From: Candidatus Bathyarchaeota archaeon
GTDB lineage: Archaea > Thermoproteota > Bathyarchaeia > EX4484-135
DNA length: 9,702 nucleotides
Assembly (NCBI GenBank): GCA_011040545.1
Contig: DQYM01000224.1
Location: 1 to 9,702 of the forward strand
Reading direction: 5' to 3'
The position numbers and the translations under genes are program-made. Below are positions 1 to 6,804 of the stretch, piece after piece (the first letter of the stretch is position 1; every line of letters starts with the position of its first letter). Below the pieces are notes generated by a model, which was not told the DNA's origin, made no database searches, and worked only from the letters and a program-made list of their open reading frames with translations.

Positions 1-1212
1 ATGCTCGCCTGCTATAGCACCAAATACCAAGCAATCAATAGTGCTATTTGATCCAAGCCTGTTTGCCCCGTGGAGGCCATAACAGGCGCACTCACCTGCT
101 GCAAAAACGCCCTTGACCCTCGTCTCAGTATTTATGTTGGCCCTTATGCCACCCATAGCGTAGTGGGCTGCTGGCCTAACTGGAATTGGCTCCTCAGCTG
201 GATTTACGCCTGCGAACTTAACGGCGAGCTCAAATATTTGCGGTAGCTTCTCCTTGAACTCATCTTCATCCATGAACGTTAGGTCAAGCGCTATGTATGG
301 CCCATAGGGGCCTACGAAGCCACGCCCCTCATCCATCTCCCTCTGCTCAGCCCTAGCTACTATGTCCCTTGGTGCTAGCTCCATGCGCTCTGGTGCGTAG
401 CGCTTCATGAAACGCTCCCCCTTGGCGTTTAGGAGGCGACCACCTGCCGACCTAGCTGCCTCTGAGATTAGTATGCCCTGTGGGACTAGGCCAGTTGGGT
501 GAAATTGGACGAACTCCATATCAGCTAGTGGGAGGCCTGCCCTATATGCTATGGCCATGCCATCTCCAGTGGCCGTGTGGCTAAATGTCGTGAAGGCATA
601 TACACGCCCTATGCCACCAGTAGCAAACACAAATGCCTTTGCCCTAAAGGCATACATCTCGCCACTCCTCAGCTCTATGGCCGTTAGGCCACGTGCTACA
701 CCATCTACTATCAGCTTGGTAACCATCCACTCATCGTAGAACGTTATGTTATCATAGGCAGTTGCTCGGCCATACAGCGTCCTCATCTCCATTAGGCCCG
801 ACATATCTGCTGCATAGCAGGCCCTTGGGTAGCTATGGCCACCGAAGGGCTTCTGGGCTATACGGCCATCCTCAGCTCTCGTCCAGGGGCAGCCCCACCG
901 CTCTAGCTTTATTATCTCCCTTGGCGCCCTCCTCACGAAGAGCTCTACTACATCCTGGTCGGCTAGGAAGTCAGCCCCCTTCACCGTGTCCCAGGCGTGT
1001 AGGTCGTAGCTATCCCCCTCACGTAGGACGGCTGCCGTCCCACCCTGGGCGCAGACGGAGTGCGAGCGCATTGGGTGGACCTTTGATATAACAGCGATAT
1101 CCAGCTTGCCATTTGAGACCTCAGATGCCTCAACAGCAGCCCTTAGGCCAGCTAGGCCAGCTCCAACGATGACTACATCGTGCGTTAGGACCTCCAAGGC
1201 TTCCACCACCAT
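1..1212 (-). CDS. sdhA: Succinate dehydrogenase/fumarate reductase flavoprotein subunit (partial, 3' end outside window)
   Basis: This is the catalytic FAD subunit of the succinate dehydrogenase/fumarate reductase complex, which interconverts succinate and fumarate at the cytoplasmic face of the membrane. I translated 404 codons from the ATG at 1212-1210; the frame is still open at base 1. Visible features are the N-terminal dinucleotide fold GAGLAG (residues 17-22), the [10 protein letters not shown] segment whose His51 matches the histidine that carries covalent FAD in this family, and EFVQFHPTG followed 13 residues after the His by the conserved Glu. APRDIVAR holds the arginine that shuttles protons in family members; HYAMGGI and [12 protein letters not shown] follow. 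The covalent-FAD histidine favours a true SDH/FRD subunit over L-aspartate oxidase. The ATG directly follows the stop of fumarase beta with no spacer, so translation is probably coupled. The iron-sulfur and anchor subunits would lie to the left, unseen. Confidence 0.95.
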   Translation of the reverse strand, partial: MVVEALEVLTHDVVIVGAGLAGLRAAVEASEVSNGKLDIAVISKVHPMRSHSVCAQGGTAAVLREGDSYDLHAWDTVKGADFLADQDVVELFVRRAPREIIKLERWGCPWTRAEDGRIAQKPFGGHSYPRACYAADMSGLMEMRTLYGRATAYDNITFYDEWMVTKLIVDGVARGLTAIELRSGEMYAFRAKAFVFATGGIGRVYAFTTFSHTATGDGMAIAYRAGLPLADMEFVQFHPTGLVPQGILISEAARSAGGRLLNAKGERFMKRYAPERMELAPRDIVARAEQREMDEGRGFVGPYGPYIALDLTFMDEDEFKEKLPQIFELAVKFAGVNPAEEPIPVRPAAHYAMGGIRANINTETRVKGVFAAGECACYGLHGANRLGSNSTIDCLVFGAIAGEH

Positions 1213-1824
1213 CTACTTCAGGCCTAACATCTCATAAACCTGGGTCTTCCTACGCTCTGCCTCAGCACTTATGCGCTCGTGGAAGTTATTCCCATGCGCA
1301 TCTATGGTTACCACGAGGGGGCCGAACTCCTCAACCTCAAATACCCAGAGGGCCTCTGGTACGCCTAGGTCAAGCCACTCAACACGCTGGACATGCTTTA
1401 TGGCGTTTGCTGCAAGGGCACCACAGCCACCAGTGAAGACCGTGTAGACAGCCCCGTACTCCTTACAGGCCCTCGTGGTATCAGCGCCCATGCCACCCTT
1501 TCCTACTATTACCCTAACGCCAGTTAGCTTGATGAACTCTGCCTCGAAGGGCTCCATCCTAATGCTGGTCGTGGGGCCAGCAGCTACCACACGCCACTCC
1601 TCACCGACCTTCTTGACGACAGGGCCACAGTGGTATAGCACGCCTCCCCTTAGGTCTACTGGCAGGCTCCCACCAGCCCTGAGGATCTCCATGGCCCTCC
1701 TATGGGCTGAGTCCCTAGCTGTTACCATGATGCCACTTATGTAGATGACATCGCCTAGCTGGAGGCGCCTGACATCCTCCTCGCTTATCGGGGTCCTAAG
1801 CTTATACACGGCCACATCCATCAC
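1213..1824 (-). CDS. Class I fumarate hydratase, beta (C-terminal type) subunit
   Basis: This is the small subunit of a two-subunit, oxygen-sensitive iron-sulfur hydro-lyase that converts fumarate to L-malate in the cytoplasm. It is 203 residues, normal for the stand-alone beta subunit. Family motifs are TARDSAH (36-41), GPTTSIRM (83-90), GKGGMG (108-113) and FTGGCGALAA (130-139). The frame opens with GTG at 1824-1822 immediately followed by ATG at 1821-1819. The ATG overlaps the TGA of the alpha gene by one base (TGATG), and a GGTGGGG run just upstream can serve as ribosome binding site, so either codon could be used. Tartrate dehydratase has the same architecture, but the adjoining SDH flavoprotein makes fumarase much more likely. 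The gene sits second in the operon. Confidence 0.93.
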   Translation of the reverse strand: MMDVAVYKLRTPISEEDVRRLQLGDVIYISGIMVTARDSAHRRAMEILRAGGSLPVDLRGGVLYHCGPVVKKVGEEWRVVAAGPTTSIRMEPFEAEFIKLTGVRVIVGKGGMGADTTRACKEYGAVYTVFTGGCGALAANAIKHVQRVEWLDLGVPEALWVFEVEEFGPLVVTIDAHGNNFHERISAEAERRKTQVYEMLGLK

Positions 1825-2711
1825 CCCACCTTATGTGTTAGGTACTCAACCGACCCATCTGCATTTATGCGTGCTGCTGCCCTCCTAGCTGCCCAGCACT
1901 GGATGGCTACTGCTACTGGGTAACCACCAGGGTGCCTGCAGGCATAGTCCACGTGGACCCTAAGGGCTGTCCAACGGCCCCCAAGGCCCATGGGGCCTAT
2001 GCCAGTTTCATTTATGGCCTTGAGGAGCTCTTCCTCAAGCTTAGCTAGCTCTGGAACTGGGTTTGGCCTATCAAGGGGCCTGAGGAGGGTGCGCTTAGCC
2101 AGCTCAGCTGCTATATCTAAGCCACCACCGAAGGCGACGCCTACTATAACTGGTGGGCAGGGCTTGCCCCCAGCCTCAAGTATGGTATCTATGACGAACT
2201 TCTTAAGGCCCTTGAGCCTGTGGGCTGGGCTAAGCATAGCTAGCTTACACATGTTCTCTGAGCCAACGCCCTTTGGGAAGGCTATGAGCTCCATGTAATC
2301 GCCATCAAAGATCTCCCAGTGCACGTAGGGGATGTGGCGACCAGTGTTATCGCCAGTATTGCGCTCCTGGATTGGATCTACTGCATTAGGCCTAAGGGGC
2401 ACTTCCTTGGTGGCCCTCCTGGTGGCCCTCACTAAGGCCTCGTATATCCCCTTCCTGATCGGGAAGTCGGAGCCAATCCTCACGTAAAAGGAGATAACGC
2501 CCGTGTCCTGGCAGATGGGCAGCTGCTTCTCCTCAGCTACCCTCACGTTCTCAAGGATAGCCTCAAGCTGGGCCTTCCCCATCTCGCTCGTTTCGGTTTC
2601 ATAGGCCCTCCTCAGCGCTTCCTTTACGTCTGGTGGTAGGATGGTGGCAGCGAGCTTCAGGAGGTTGAAGGCAGTTTCTTCTATCACCTGTATTGACACT
2701 TCCCCCACCAC
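1821..2711 (-). CDS. Class I fumarate hydratase, alpha (N-terminal type) subunit
   Basis: This is the iron-sulfur-cluster subunit of the same fumarase; it pairs with the beta subunit encoded directly downstream. It is 296 residues, the usual length. Three conserved cysteines fit the three ligands of the [4Fe-4S] cluster: Cys67 in PICQDTG, Cys155 in GSENMC and Cys185 in GGKPCPP. Other family signatures are VGVAFGGGLDIAAELAK (from 191) and GIGPMGLGGRWTALRVHVDY near the C-terminus. The start is GTG at 2711, with in-frame GTG alternatives at 2708 and 2699; an ATG at 2713 is out of frame. A TATA-like element centred near 2734 lies only about 23 bases upstream, which suggests a leaderless or nearly leaderless mRNA and supports a start in this GTG cluster. 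It is the first gene of the operon. Confidence 0.94.
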   Translation of the reverse strand: MVGEVSIQVIEETAFNLLKLAATILPPDVKEALRRAYETETSEMGKAQLEAILENVRVAEEKQLPICQDTGVISFYVRIGSDFPIRKGIYEALVRATRRATKEVPLRPNAVDPIQERNTGDNTGRHIPYVHWEIFDGDYMELIAFPKGVGSENMCKLAMLSPAHRLKGLKKFVIDTILEAGGKPCPPVIVGVAFGGGLDIAAELAKRTLLRPLDRPNPVPELAKLEEELLKAINETGIGPMGLGGRWTALRVHVDYACRHPGGYPVAVAIQCWAARRAAARINADGSVEYLTHKVG

Positions 2712-2730
2712 ATTGCCCAGCTCAGCTTTG

Positions 2731-2740
2731 TATATACGGT
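2731..2740 (-). promoter_or_regulatory. TATA box of the fumarase-SDH operon
   Basis: Read on the minus strand the element is ACCGTATATAC preceded by an A-rich stretch (AACCAAAAACC) that could act as BRE. Its centre is about 23 bases before the GTG at 2711, the spacing expected between an archaeal TATA box and the transcript start, so the mRNA would begin at or next to the start codon. The assignment rests on composition and position only. Confidence 0.5.
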
Positions 2741-2746
2741 TTTTGG

Positions 2747-2890
2747 TTAGGTAAGGCCTTTTAGCCTAAATGCTTGAGCAGCGTTGCCGATCTCAAAATC
2801 TATATCCCTTAGGGCAGCTAGGCCACTGAAGTACTTGGTAATTTCCCCTCCTCTAACATAGCTTGCCTTCTCTTTCGGGCGAGTAGAGAA
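2747..2890 (-). pseudogene. Possible remnant of a small coding sequence
   Basis: Between a TAG at 2893-2891 and a TAA at 2749-2747 the minus strand stays open for 47 codons with a natural-looking protein, including KASYVRGGEITKYFSGLA and LRDIDFEIGNAAQAFRLKG. Codons such as GGC, CTA, GCC, AGG and GAG match the neighbouring genes. There is no ATG, GTG or TTG in the frame. An ATG at 2901-2899 is in another frame and would give a 27-residue product ending within this stretch, so a single indel could have broken a small gene. I do not recognise the protein. Chance is a real alternative for an open stretch this short. Confidence 0.25.
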
Positions 2891-2973
2891 CTAATAAGCA
2901 TTTTGCTAAAAATACTAGGCCAGCTAGGCATGATTAATAACTGCTAGGACTTAGGTGAGGCCATCAAGGGCTC

Positions 2974-3003
2974 CACAGGCGTGTTTAGTTTCACCTGCCT
3001 GTG
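2974..3003 (+). other. Hairpin upstream of the radA promoter
   Basis: CACAGGCGTG (2974-2983) pairs with CAC (2992-2994) and GCCTGTG (2997-3003) across a TTTAGTTT loop, giving ten base pairs with a two-base CT bulge. GGGCT at 2968-2972 and AGCCC at 3021-3025 could form an outer stem. A TATA-like TTAATAA at 2934-2940 would place a transcript start near 2963, just before the structure. It lies before the radA TATA box, so it is not part of the expected radA leader. It may be a small RNA, or no more than an incidental inverted repeat. Confidence 0.35.
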
Positions 3004-3036
3004 TGCCTGCCAAGGGGCCAAGCCCATCGGTGCTAC

Positions 3037-3043
3037 TTAAATA
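3037..3043 (+). promoter_or_regulatory. TATA box of radA
   Basis: TTAAATA sits within CTACTTAAATAGG, close to the crenarchaeal TATA consensus. Its centre (3040) predicts a transcript start near 3066, leaving a leader of about 13 bases that contains GGAG at 3067-3070, eight bases before the ATG at 3079. This placement decides the radA start, because the longer open frame from 3001 would run through the promoter. Confidence 0.6.
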
Positions 3044-3078
3044 GGCCCCTCAGAGCCCATTCTAGTGGAGAGCAGGGC

Positions 3079-4062
3079 ATGAGCACGGGGAAGGTAAAGT
3101 ATAAGCGCATAGAGGACTTACCTGGCGTTGGGCCAGCTACAGCTAAGAAGCTAAGGGAGCTTGGCTTCAGCACCGTTGAGGCCGTAGCTATGGCCAGTGT
3201 TAGGGAACTCATGAAGGCTGGCATAGGTGAGAAGAAGGCCATGGAGATAATAAATGCAGCTCGCTCAGCTATAGCCCTAACCTTCGTATCTGCTGAGGAG
3301 CTACTTAAGATGCAGGAGAACGTAGAACGCCTCACCACTGGCTCCAAGGCCCTTGATACCCTACTGGGCGGAGGGCTTGAGACACAGGCCATAACGGAGT
3401 TTTATGGTGAGTTTGGCTCTGGGAAGAGCCAAATATGTATGCAGCTCTGCGTTAACGTCCAGCTGCCAAGGGAGCGTGGTGGGCTTGAGGGAGGGGCACT
3501 ATACATAGATACTGAGCATACCTTCCGAACCGAGCGTATAATACAGATGGCAAAGTACCTAGGCCTAGATCCAAAGGAGGTCGTCAAGAACATAATATAT
3601 GCAGAGGCATTTACGTCCGACCACCAGATGTTCCTCCTAGACCACGCAGATGAGGTAATCAAGGAGCACAACATAAGGCTTATAGTAATTGATAGCCTTA
3701 CCGCCCACTTCAGGAGCGAGTACGTTGGCCGTGAGTCGCTTGCTGAGCGCCAGCAGAAGCTAAGCAGGCACCTCCACAAGCTGATAAGGCTAGCTAGGGC
3801 CTTCAACGCAGTAGCAGTTGTTACGAACCAAGTAATGGCCAAGCCAGATGTCTTCTTTGGCAATGCTATTGCACCCATAGGTGGCCATATAGTGGCCCAC
3901 ACTAGCCACACACGCATCTACCTCCGCAAGGGCAAGGGGCAGATCAGGATTGCTAGGCTGGTTTCAAGCCCCTACCTACCAGAGGGGGAGGCCATCTTCA
4001 AGATAACTGAGAACGGCATAGAGGACGTAAGCGAGGAAGAAGCTGGCCGTAGGAAGAGGTAG
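3079..4062 (+). CDS. radA: RadA DNA recombinase
   Basis: RadA is the archaeal RecA/Rad51 recombinase. It forms ATP-dependent filaments on single-stranded DNA and catalyses strand exchange in recombinational repair. The 327-residue product is full length. It has an N-terminal helix-hairpin-helix domain ([19 protein letters not shown], 11-29), a linker FxxA polymerisation motif (FVSA, 69-72), Walker A GEFGSGKS (110-117), Walker B LIVID (201-205), then [18 protein letters not shown] and the L2 region from [16 protein letters not shown] (255-270). The ATG at 3079 is preceded by GGAG and a well-placed TATA box; 26 extra in-frame codons back to a GTG at 3001 have no family similarity. The segment DTEHTF (145-150) has His where RadA proteins generally show Gly or Asn. 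A basic tail GRRKR ends the protein. The next gene starts 5 bases after the stop. Confidence 0.97.
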   Translation: MSTGKVKYKRIEDLPGVGPATAKKLRELGFSTVEAVAMASVRELMKAGIGEKKAMEIINAARSAIALTFVSAEELLKMQENVERLTTGSKALDTLLGGGLETQAITEFYGEFGSGKSQICMQLCVNVQLPRERGGLEGGALYIDTEHTFRTERIIQMAKYLGLDPKEVVKNIIYAEAFTSDHQMFLLDHADEVIKEHNIRLIVIDSLTAHFRSEYVGRESLAERQQKLSRHLHKLIRLARAFNAVAVVTNQVMAKPDVFFGNAIAPIGGHIVAHTSHTRIYLRKGKGQIRIARLVSSPYLPEGEAIFKITENGIEDVSEEEAGRRKR

Positions 4063-4067
4063 GGCAT

Positions 4068-4430
4068 ATGGTCAAGAGGTCGGAGCTCCTCCTGAACTTC
4101 CTAAGGGCACTATCCTCCAATCGCTACTCAGATGCAGAGCGCATCATAGGGCTAATTGAGAGGCGCATGAGGTCAAAGGGTGATTGGGGTAGAGGCTACG
4201 TAATGGCCTTGAAGGGCTTGCTCAGCGCTAAGAGGGCAAACGATAGGCATGCCTTCCTGCTGAGCCTAGATGAGGATCCAGAGCACCTAAAGCAGCTTAG
4301 GAGGGAGTTCAGCTCCCATGCCAAGGCTATCTGCCACGCTGATTTTGATAAAGGGTACTTCTCGGCCCTTAGGGAGCTAGTTTCCATAGCCCTAAAGGTA
4401 GGTCAGGCCCAGAAGCCCAATAACGTGTAG
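4068..4430 (+). CDS. Small helical protein of unknown function downstream of radA
   Basis: The gene encodes 120 residues and starts with ATG 5 bases after the radA stop; the preceding GAGGTAGGG overlaps that stop and can act as ribosome binding site, so the two genes are probably co-transcribed. I do not recognise a named family. The protein looks wholly alpha-helical, soluble and basic. A motif occurs twice: GDWGRGYVMALKGLLS (38-53) and ADFDKGYFSALRELVS (91-106). That pattern of aromatic/KGY/ALxxL in helices is reminiscent of TPR-type helical repeats. There is no signal peptide, membrane segment or cysteine cluster; the only cysteine is at 89. A role in protein interaction, perhaps with RadA, is inferred from context only. 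Its last 28 bases overlap the convergent membrane-protein gene. Confidence 0.8.
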   Translation: MVKRSELLLNFLRALSSNRYSDAERIIGLIERRMRSKGDWGRGYVMALKGLLSAKRANDRHAFLLSLDEDPEHLKQLRREFSSHAKAICHADFDKGYFSALRELVSIALKVGQAQKPNNV

Positions 4431-4702
4431 AAGAGGGTCCACGACATAAGCCACATGAGCACGTAGGCCTCTAAGCCCAGCAGGGCTATATCACGCCTCT
4501 TCAGCTCACCCAAGAAGTAGCGCTTTAGGACCTTGTAGGTGGCCACGTAGAGGGCAATAGCCCATGCCATGCCGAGCGCCCAGCCCACGAAGAAGGGCAG
4601 GGGGCTAAGCTCTAGGCCACTTATTAGGGCACTGCCCACGCCAGCTACGAAGCCTATAACCGCACGTGCGTAGTAGAGCTTATCGGCAGCCTTCAACGCC
4701 AT
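4403..4702 (-). CDS. Small membrane protein of unknown function, three predicted helices
   Basis: The gene encodes 99 residues from an ATG at 4702-4700. Three hydrophobic segments are visible, roughly 13-30 (AVIGFVAGVGSALISGL), 36-58 (PFFVGWALGMAWAIALY and following) and 73-97 (ending in a Trp/Tyr/Phe-rich stretch), with a basic loop KVLKRYFLGELKRR at 57-70. The small-residue GxxxGxxS/G pattern in the first helix suits tight helix packing. I do not recognise the family. Codon use matches the neighbouring genes and the plus strand has no competing frame between 4431 and 4711, so I take it as real. It overlaps the 3' end of the plus-strand gene before it by 28 bases and starts 9 bases from the NFACT start, so both divergent promoters must lie inside the opposite coding sequence. 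Confidence 0.75.
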   Translation of the reverse strand: MALKAADKLYYARAVIGFVAGVGSALISGLELSPLPFFVGWALGMAWAIALYVATYKVLKRYFLGELKRRDIALLGLEAYVLMWLMSWTLFYTLLGFWA

Positions 4703-4711
4703 CGCCCCCTG

Positions 4712-6769
4712 GTGGTAGCCTTGAGGGAAGCACTAAGTGGCCTAGACATCGCAGCCCTGGTCAGGGAGCTAGCTGAGGCCATCAAGGGCTCACGCCTCTC
4801 CAATATCTACCAGCTTAGTAAAGATAAGTTCTTGTTCAAGCTGAGGTCCCCTGGCACGACCTATAAGCTGCTGGTGGATCTAGGTCGGTACGCATGCCTT
4901 ACCAAGCGTGATGTAGAGGTGCCAGGTAGGCCCCCTCCGTTCTGCATGGGCTTAAGGAAGGACCTAAGGGGTGGCCTCGTGGCTGATGTAAGGCAGCACG
5001 ACCTAGATAGGGTGCTTGAGCTACTGGTATCAACACGGAGCGGGGAGGCTAGGCTTATCCTTGAGCTCTTCGCTGGGGGCAACCTCATCCTCGTGGGGCC
5101 AGGTGGCCAGATAAGGAGGGTGCTTAGGCCAAGGGCCATGAGGGATAGGGACCTCCTCGTGGGCCAGCCCTACCGCTACCCACCTGGGCCTAGGGTGGAC
5201 CTAGCTAGGCTCAGGCCACCCGACCTTGAGCCCCTGAGGGAGCTAGGGGACCTAGAGGTAGTTAGGGGCCTCTCAAGGCTTACTGGCCTAGGCAGCCCCT
5301 ACGTAGAGGAAGTGCTACTGAGGGCTGAGGTTGAGAAGGGGAAGCCATGTGCATCCCTAACTGATGAAGATCTATCTAGGATAAGCCGATCTGTTAGGGA
5401 TCTCGTGAGGGCTGTAGTTGAAGGCCCCCTTGAGCCCATGGTAGTGGTCGGGGATGGGGGTAAGTGGCTTGATGTAGTCCCCATAAGGCTGCTTAAGTAC
5501 GAGGGCCTTAGCTCAATTAGATTTAGGAGCCTAAGTGAGGCCATAGATGCCTACTTCTCTAGGCTTGCTGCAGGAGAGGCCATTAGCTTAGAGCTTAAGG
5601 CAATTAGGGAGCGCATTGAGAAGCTCAAGCGGAGGATTGAGAAGCAGGAGGGAGCCCTAAGGAGGTTTAAGGAGGAGAGCTCTTACTTCTCCTCTGTTGG
5701 AGATACGATATTCACCTACCTAAGCCACCTCAACTTCCTACTGGAGGCCCTTAGGGAGCTGAGGGATGAGCTTGGCAGCTGGGAGGCAGTTAGAACAAGG
5801 CTTGATGAGCTTAGATCACGTGGGCCACCTTTCTCATGGCTAACTGACATAAGGCCATCTGGCCCAACTGCCTGCCTGAAAGTAAACAACATAGCCCTTG
5901 AGCTAAATCTAAGGCAAACTGCTCAGGAAGTAGCCTCTAGCTACTATGAGAAGGCTAAGAAGGCTAGGAGGAAGGCTGAGGGAGCTGCTAAGGCCCTTGA
6001 GGAGAGCAAGAGGGAGCTTATCAGCCTTCTATCTAGGCTTAAGGAGCTTGAGTCTAAGGCCCCTGAGCCCCTCGGCATCATATCTGGTGGAGAACTGCCC
6101 GTTCAAGCGCCAGCTAAACCTAGGAGGGCCTGGTATGAGAGCTTCAGGTGGTTCCTCTCCTCGGATGGCCTGCTAGTAGTGGCTGGCAAGGATGCTGCTA
6201 CCAACGAGCTCATAGTAAAGCGCTACCCCGAGCCTGGCGACCTACTCCTTCATGCGGAGATACCTGGTGCCCCCTTCGTGCTCGTAAAGGCAGGAGGGCG
6301 TGAGGTGCCACGTGATACGCTCCTTCAGGCAGCTCAGCTAGCTGTTTCCTACTCCAGGGCCTGGAAATACGGCCTTGGGGCAGCTACGGCTATCTGTTTT
6401 AAGCCCGAACAGGCTAGGAAGGTAGGTCCTCATGGTGAGAAGCTACCTAAGGGTGCCTTCTACATAGTGGGGAGGAAGGACTACATAAGGGGCGTTGAGC
6501 TTAAGCTGGCCATAGGGGCCTCAAGGGAAGCTGGCCAGGTTAGGCTCCTCCTGGGGCCAGTTGAGGCTGTTCGTTCAAGATCAGAAGCATACGTGCTCAT
6601 AGGGCCAGGCGATGAGGAAGCCAGGGGCCTCGTGCTAAAGGCCATCAAGGCACTTGAGGATGTGCTAGGCCCCCTAGGGGTTGATAGGGAATCACTGGAG
6701 CGCCTTGCAGCTTTAGTGCCGTATGGCCGAGGTCGCCTCCTATCGGGTGCCAAGCGGTGTGGACATTAG
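4712..6769 (+). CDS. rqcH: NFACT family protein, archaeal RqcH/Rqc2 homologue
   Basis: NFACT proteins bind the large ribosomal subunit that still carries stalled peptidyl-tRNA and, in characterised homologues, recruit tRNA to add a C-terminal alanine-containing tail that marks the nascent chain for degradation. The 685-residue product has the full architecture: NFACT-N (about 1-160) with LDIAALVREL, including Asp12 at the conserved Asp, PPPFCMGLRKDLRG (74-87) and the DR pair Asp99-Arg100 in QHDLDR; a helix-hairpin-helix-like part (about 180-235); a coiled-coil (about 285-365 and 405-450); and NFACT-R (DUF814) from WYESFRWFLSSDGLL (474) through DLLLHAEIPGAP (510-521) to GEKLPKGAFYIVGRKDY (575-591). 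The conserved Asp and DR pair suggest it is active. The start is GTG at 4712; TTG at 4721 is an alternative. A weak TATA-like CTTATC near 4679-4684 would give a leaderless transcript. Confidence 0.95.
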   Translation: MVALREALSGLDIAALVRELAEAIKGSRLSNIYQLSKDKFLFKLRSPGTTYKLLVDLGRYACLTKRDVEVPGRPPPFCMGLRKDLRGGLVADVRQHDLDRVLELLVSTRSGEARLILELFAGGNLILVGPGGQIRRVLRPRAMRDRDLLVGQPYRYPPGPRVDLARLRPPDLEPLRELGDLEVVRGLSRLTGLGSPYVEEVLLRAEVEKGKPCASLTDEDLSRISRSVRDLVRAVVEGPLEPMVVVGDGGKWLDVVPIRLLKYEGLSSIRFRSLSEAIDAYFSRLAAGEAISLELKAIRERIEKLKRRIEKQEGALRRFKEESSYFSSVGDTIFTYLSHLNFLLEALRELRDELGSWEAVRTRLDELRSRGPPFSWLTDIRPSGPTACLKVNNIALELNLRQTAQEVASSYYEKAKKARRKAEGAAKALEESKRELISLLSRLKELESKAPEPLGIISGGELPVQAPAKPRRAWYESFRWFLSSDGLLVVAGKDAATNELIVKRYPEPGDLLLHAEIPGAPFVLVKAGGREVPRDTLLQAAQLAVSYSRAWKYGLGAATAICFKPEQARKVGPHGEKLPKGAFYIVGRKDYIRGVELKLAIGASREAGQVRLLLGPVEAVRSRSEAYVLIGPGDEEARGLVLKAIKALEDVLGPLGVDRESLERLAALVPYGRGRLLSGAKRCGH

Positions 6770-6771
6770 GC

Positions 6772-6778
6772 TTTATCT
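6772..6778 (+). promoter_or_regulatory. Probable TATA box of the CBS-protein gene
   Basis: CTTTATCTAG directly follows the NFACT stop codon. Its centre near 6775 predicts a transcript start near 6801, a few bases before the GTG at 6805. The downstream genes may therefore have their own promoter as well as read-through from NFACT. The match is imperfect and the call rests on spacing. Confidence 0.4.
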
Positions 6779-6804
6779 AGCCATGCCCTACATGGGGGTG
6801 GAGG

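Larger units (their letters stand above)
2712..3078. other. Divergent intergenic region without a confident gene
   Basis: About 370 bases separate the fumarase alpha start from the radA start. The stretch is visibly richer in A/T than the genes. It holds the two outward promoters (near 2731-2740 and 3037-3043), a minus-strand open stretch of 47 codons without a start codon (2747-2890), a TATA-like TTAATAA at 2934-2940 and a hairpin at 2974-3003. No tRNA, rRNA or insertion-sequence ends are visible. Confidence 0.7.

Noticed and set aside
551..1091. Plus-strand frames opposite the SDH flavoprotein
   Set aside because: They are low-complexity shadows of a minus-strand gene whose full set of FAD and active-site motifs is present.
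2747..2890. Similarity of ITKYFSGLAALRDIDFEI to ABC transporter ATPase N-termini
   Set aside because: No Walker A or later ATPase motif follows and the frame stops after 17 more residues, so the resemblance is too short to name a family.
2900..3000. C/D-box sRNA candidate around TGATTAA at 2931
   Set aside because: There is no proper RUGAUGA box and no paired CUGA boxes at suitable spacing.
2981..3040. 19-codon frame from GTG 2981 with a CLCAC segment
   Set aside because: It is very short, has no ribosome binding site and its stop lies inside the radA TATA box; the hairpin explains the sequence better.
3001..3078. 26-codon N-terminal extension of RadA from GTG 3001
   Set aside because: It runs through the TTAAATA box, lacks family similarity and has no ribosome binding site, whereas ATG 3079 has GGAG at proper distance and matches RadA N-termini.
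5946..6176. Arg/Leu-rich plus-strand frame inside NFACT
   Set aside because: It is an out-of-frame reading of the coiled-coil and linker codons of NFACT, with no start signal of its own.
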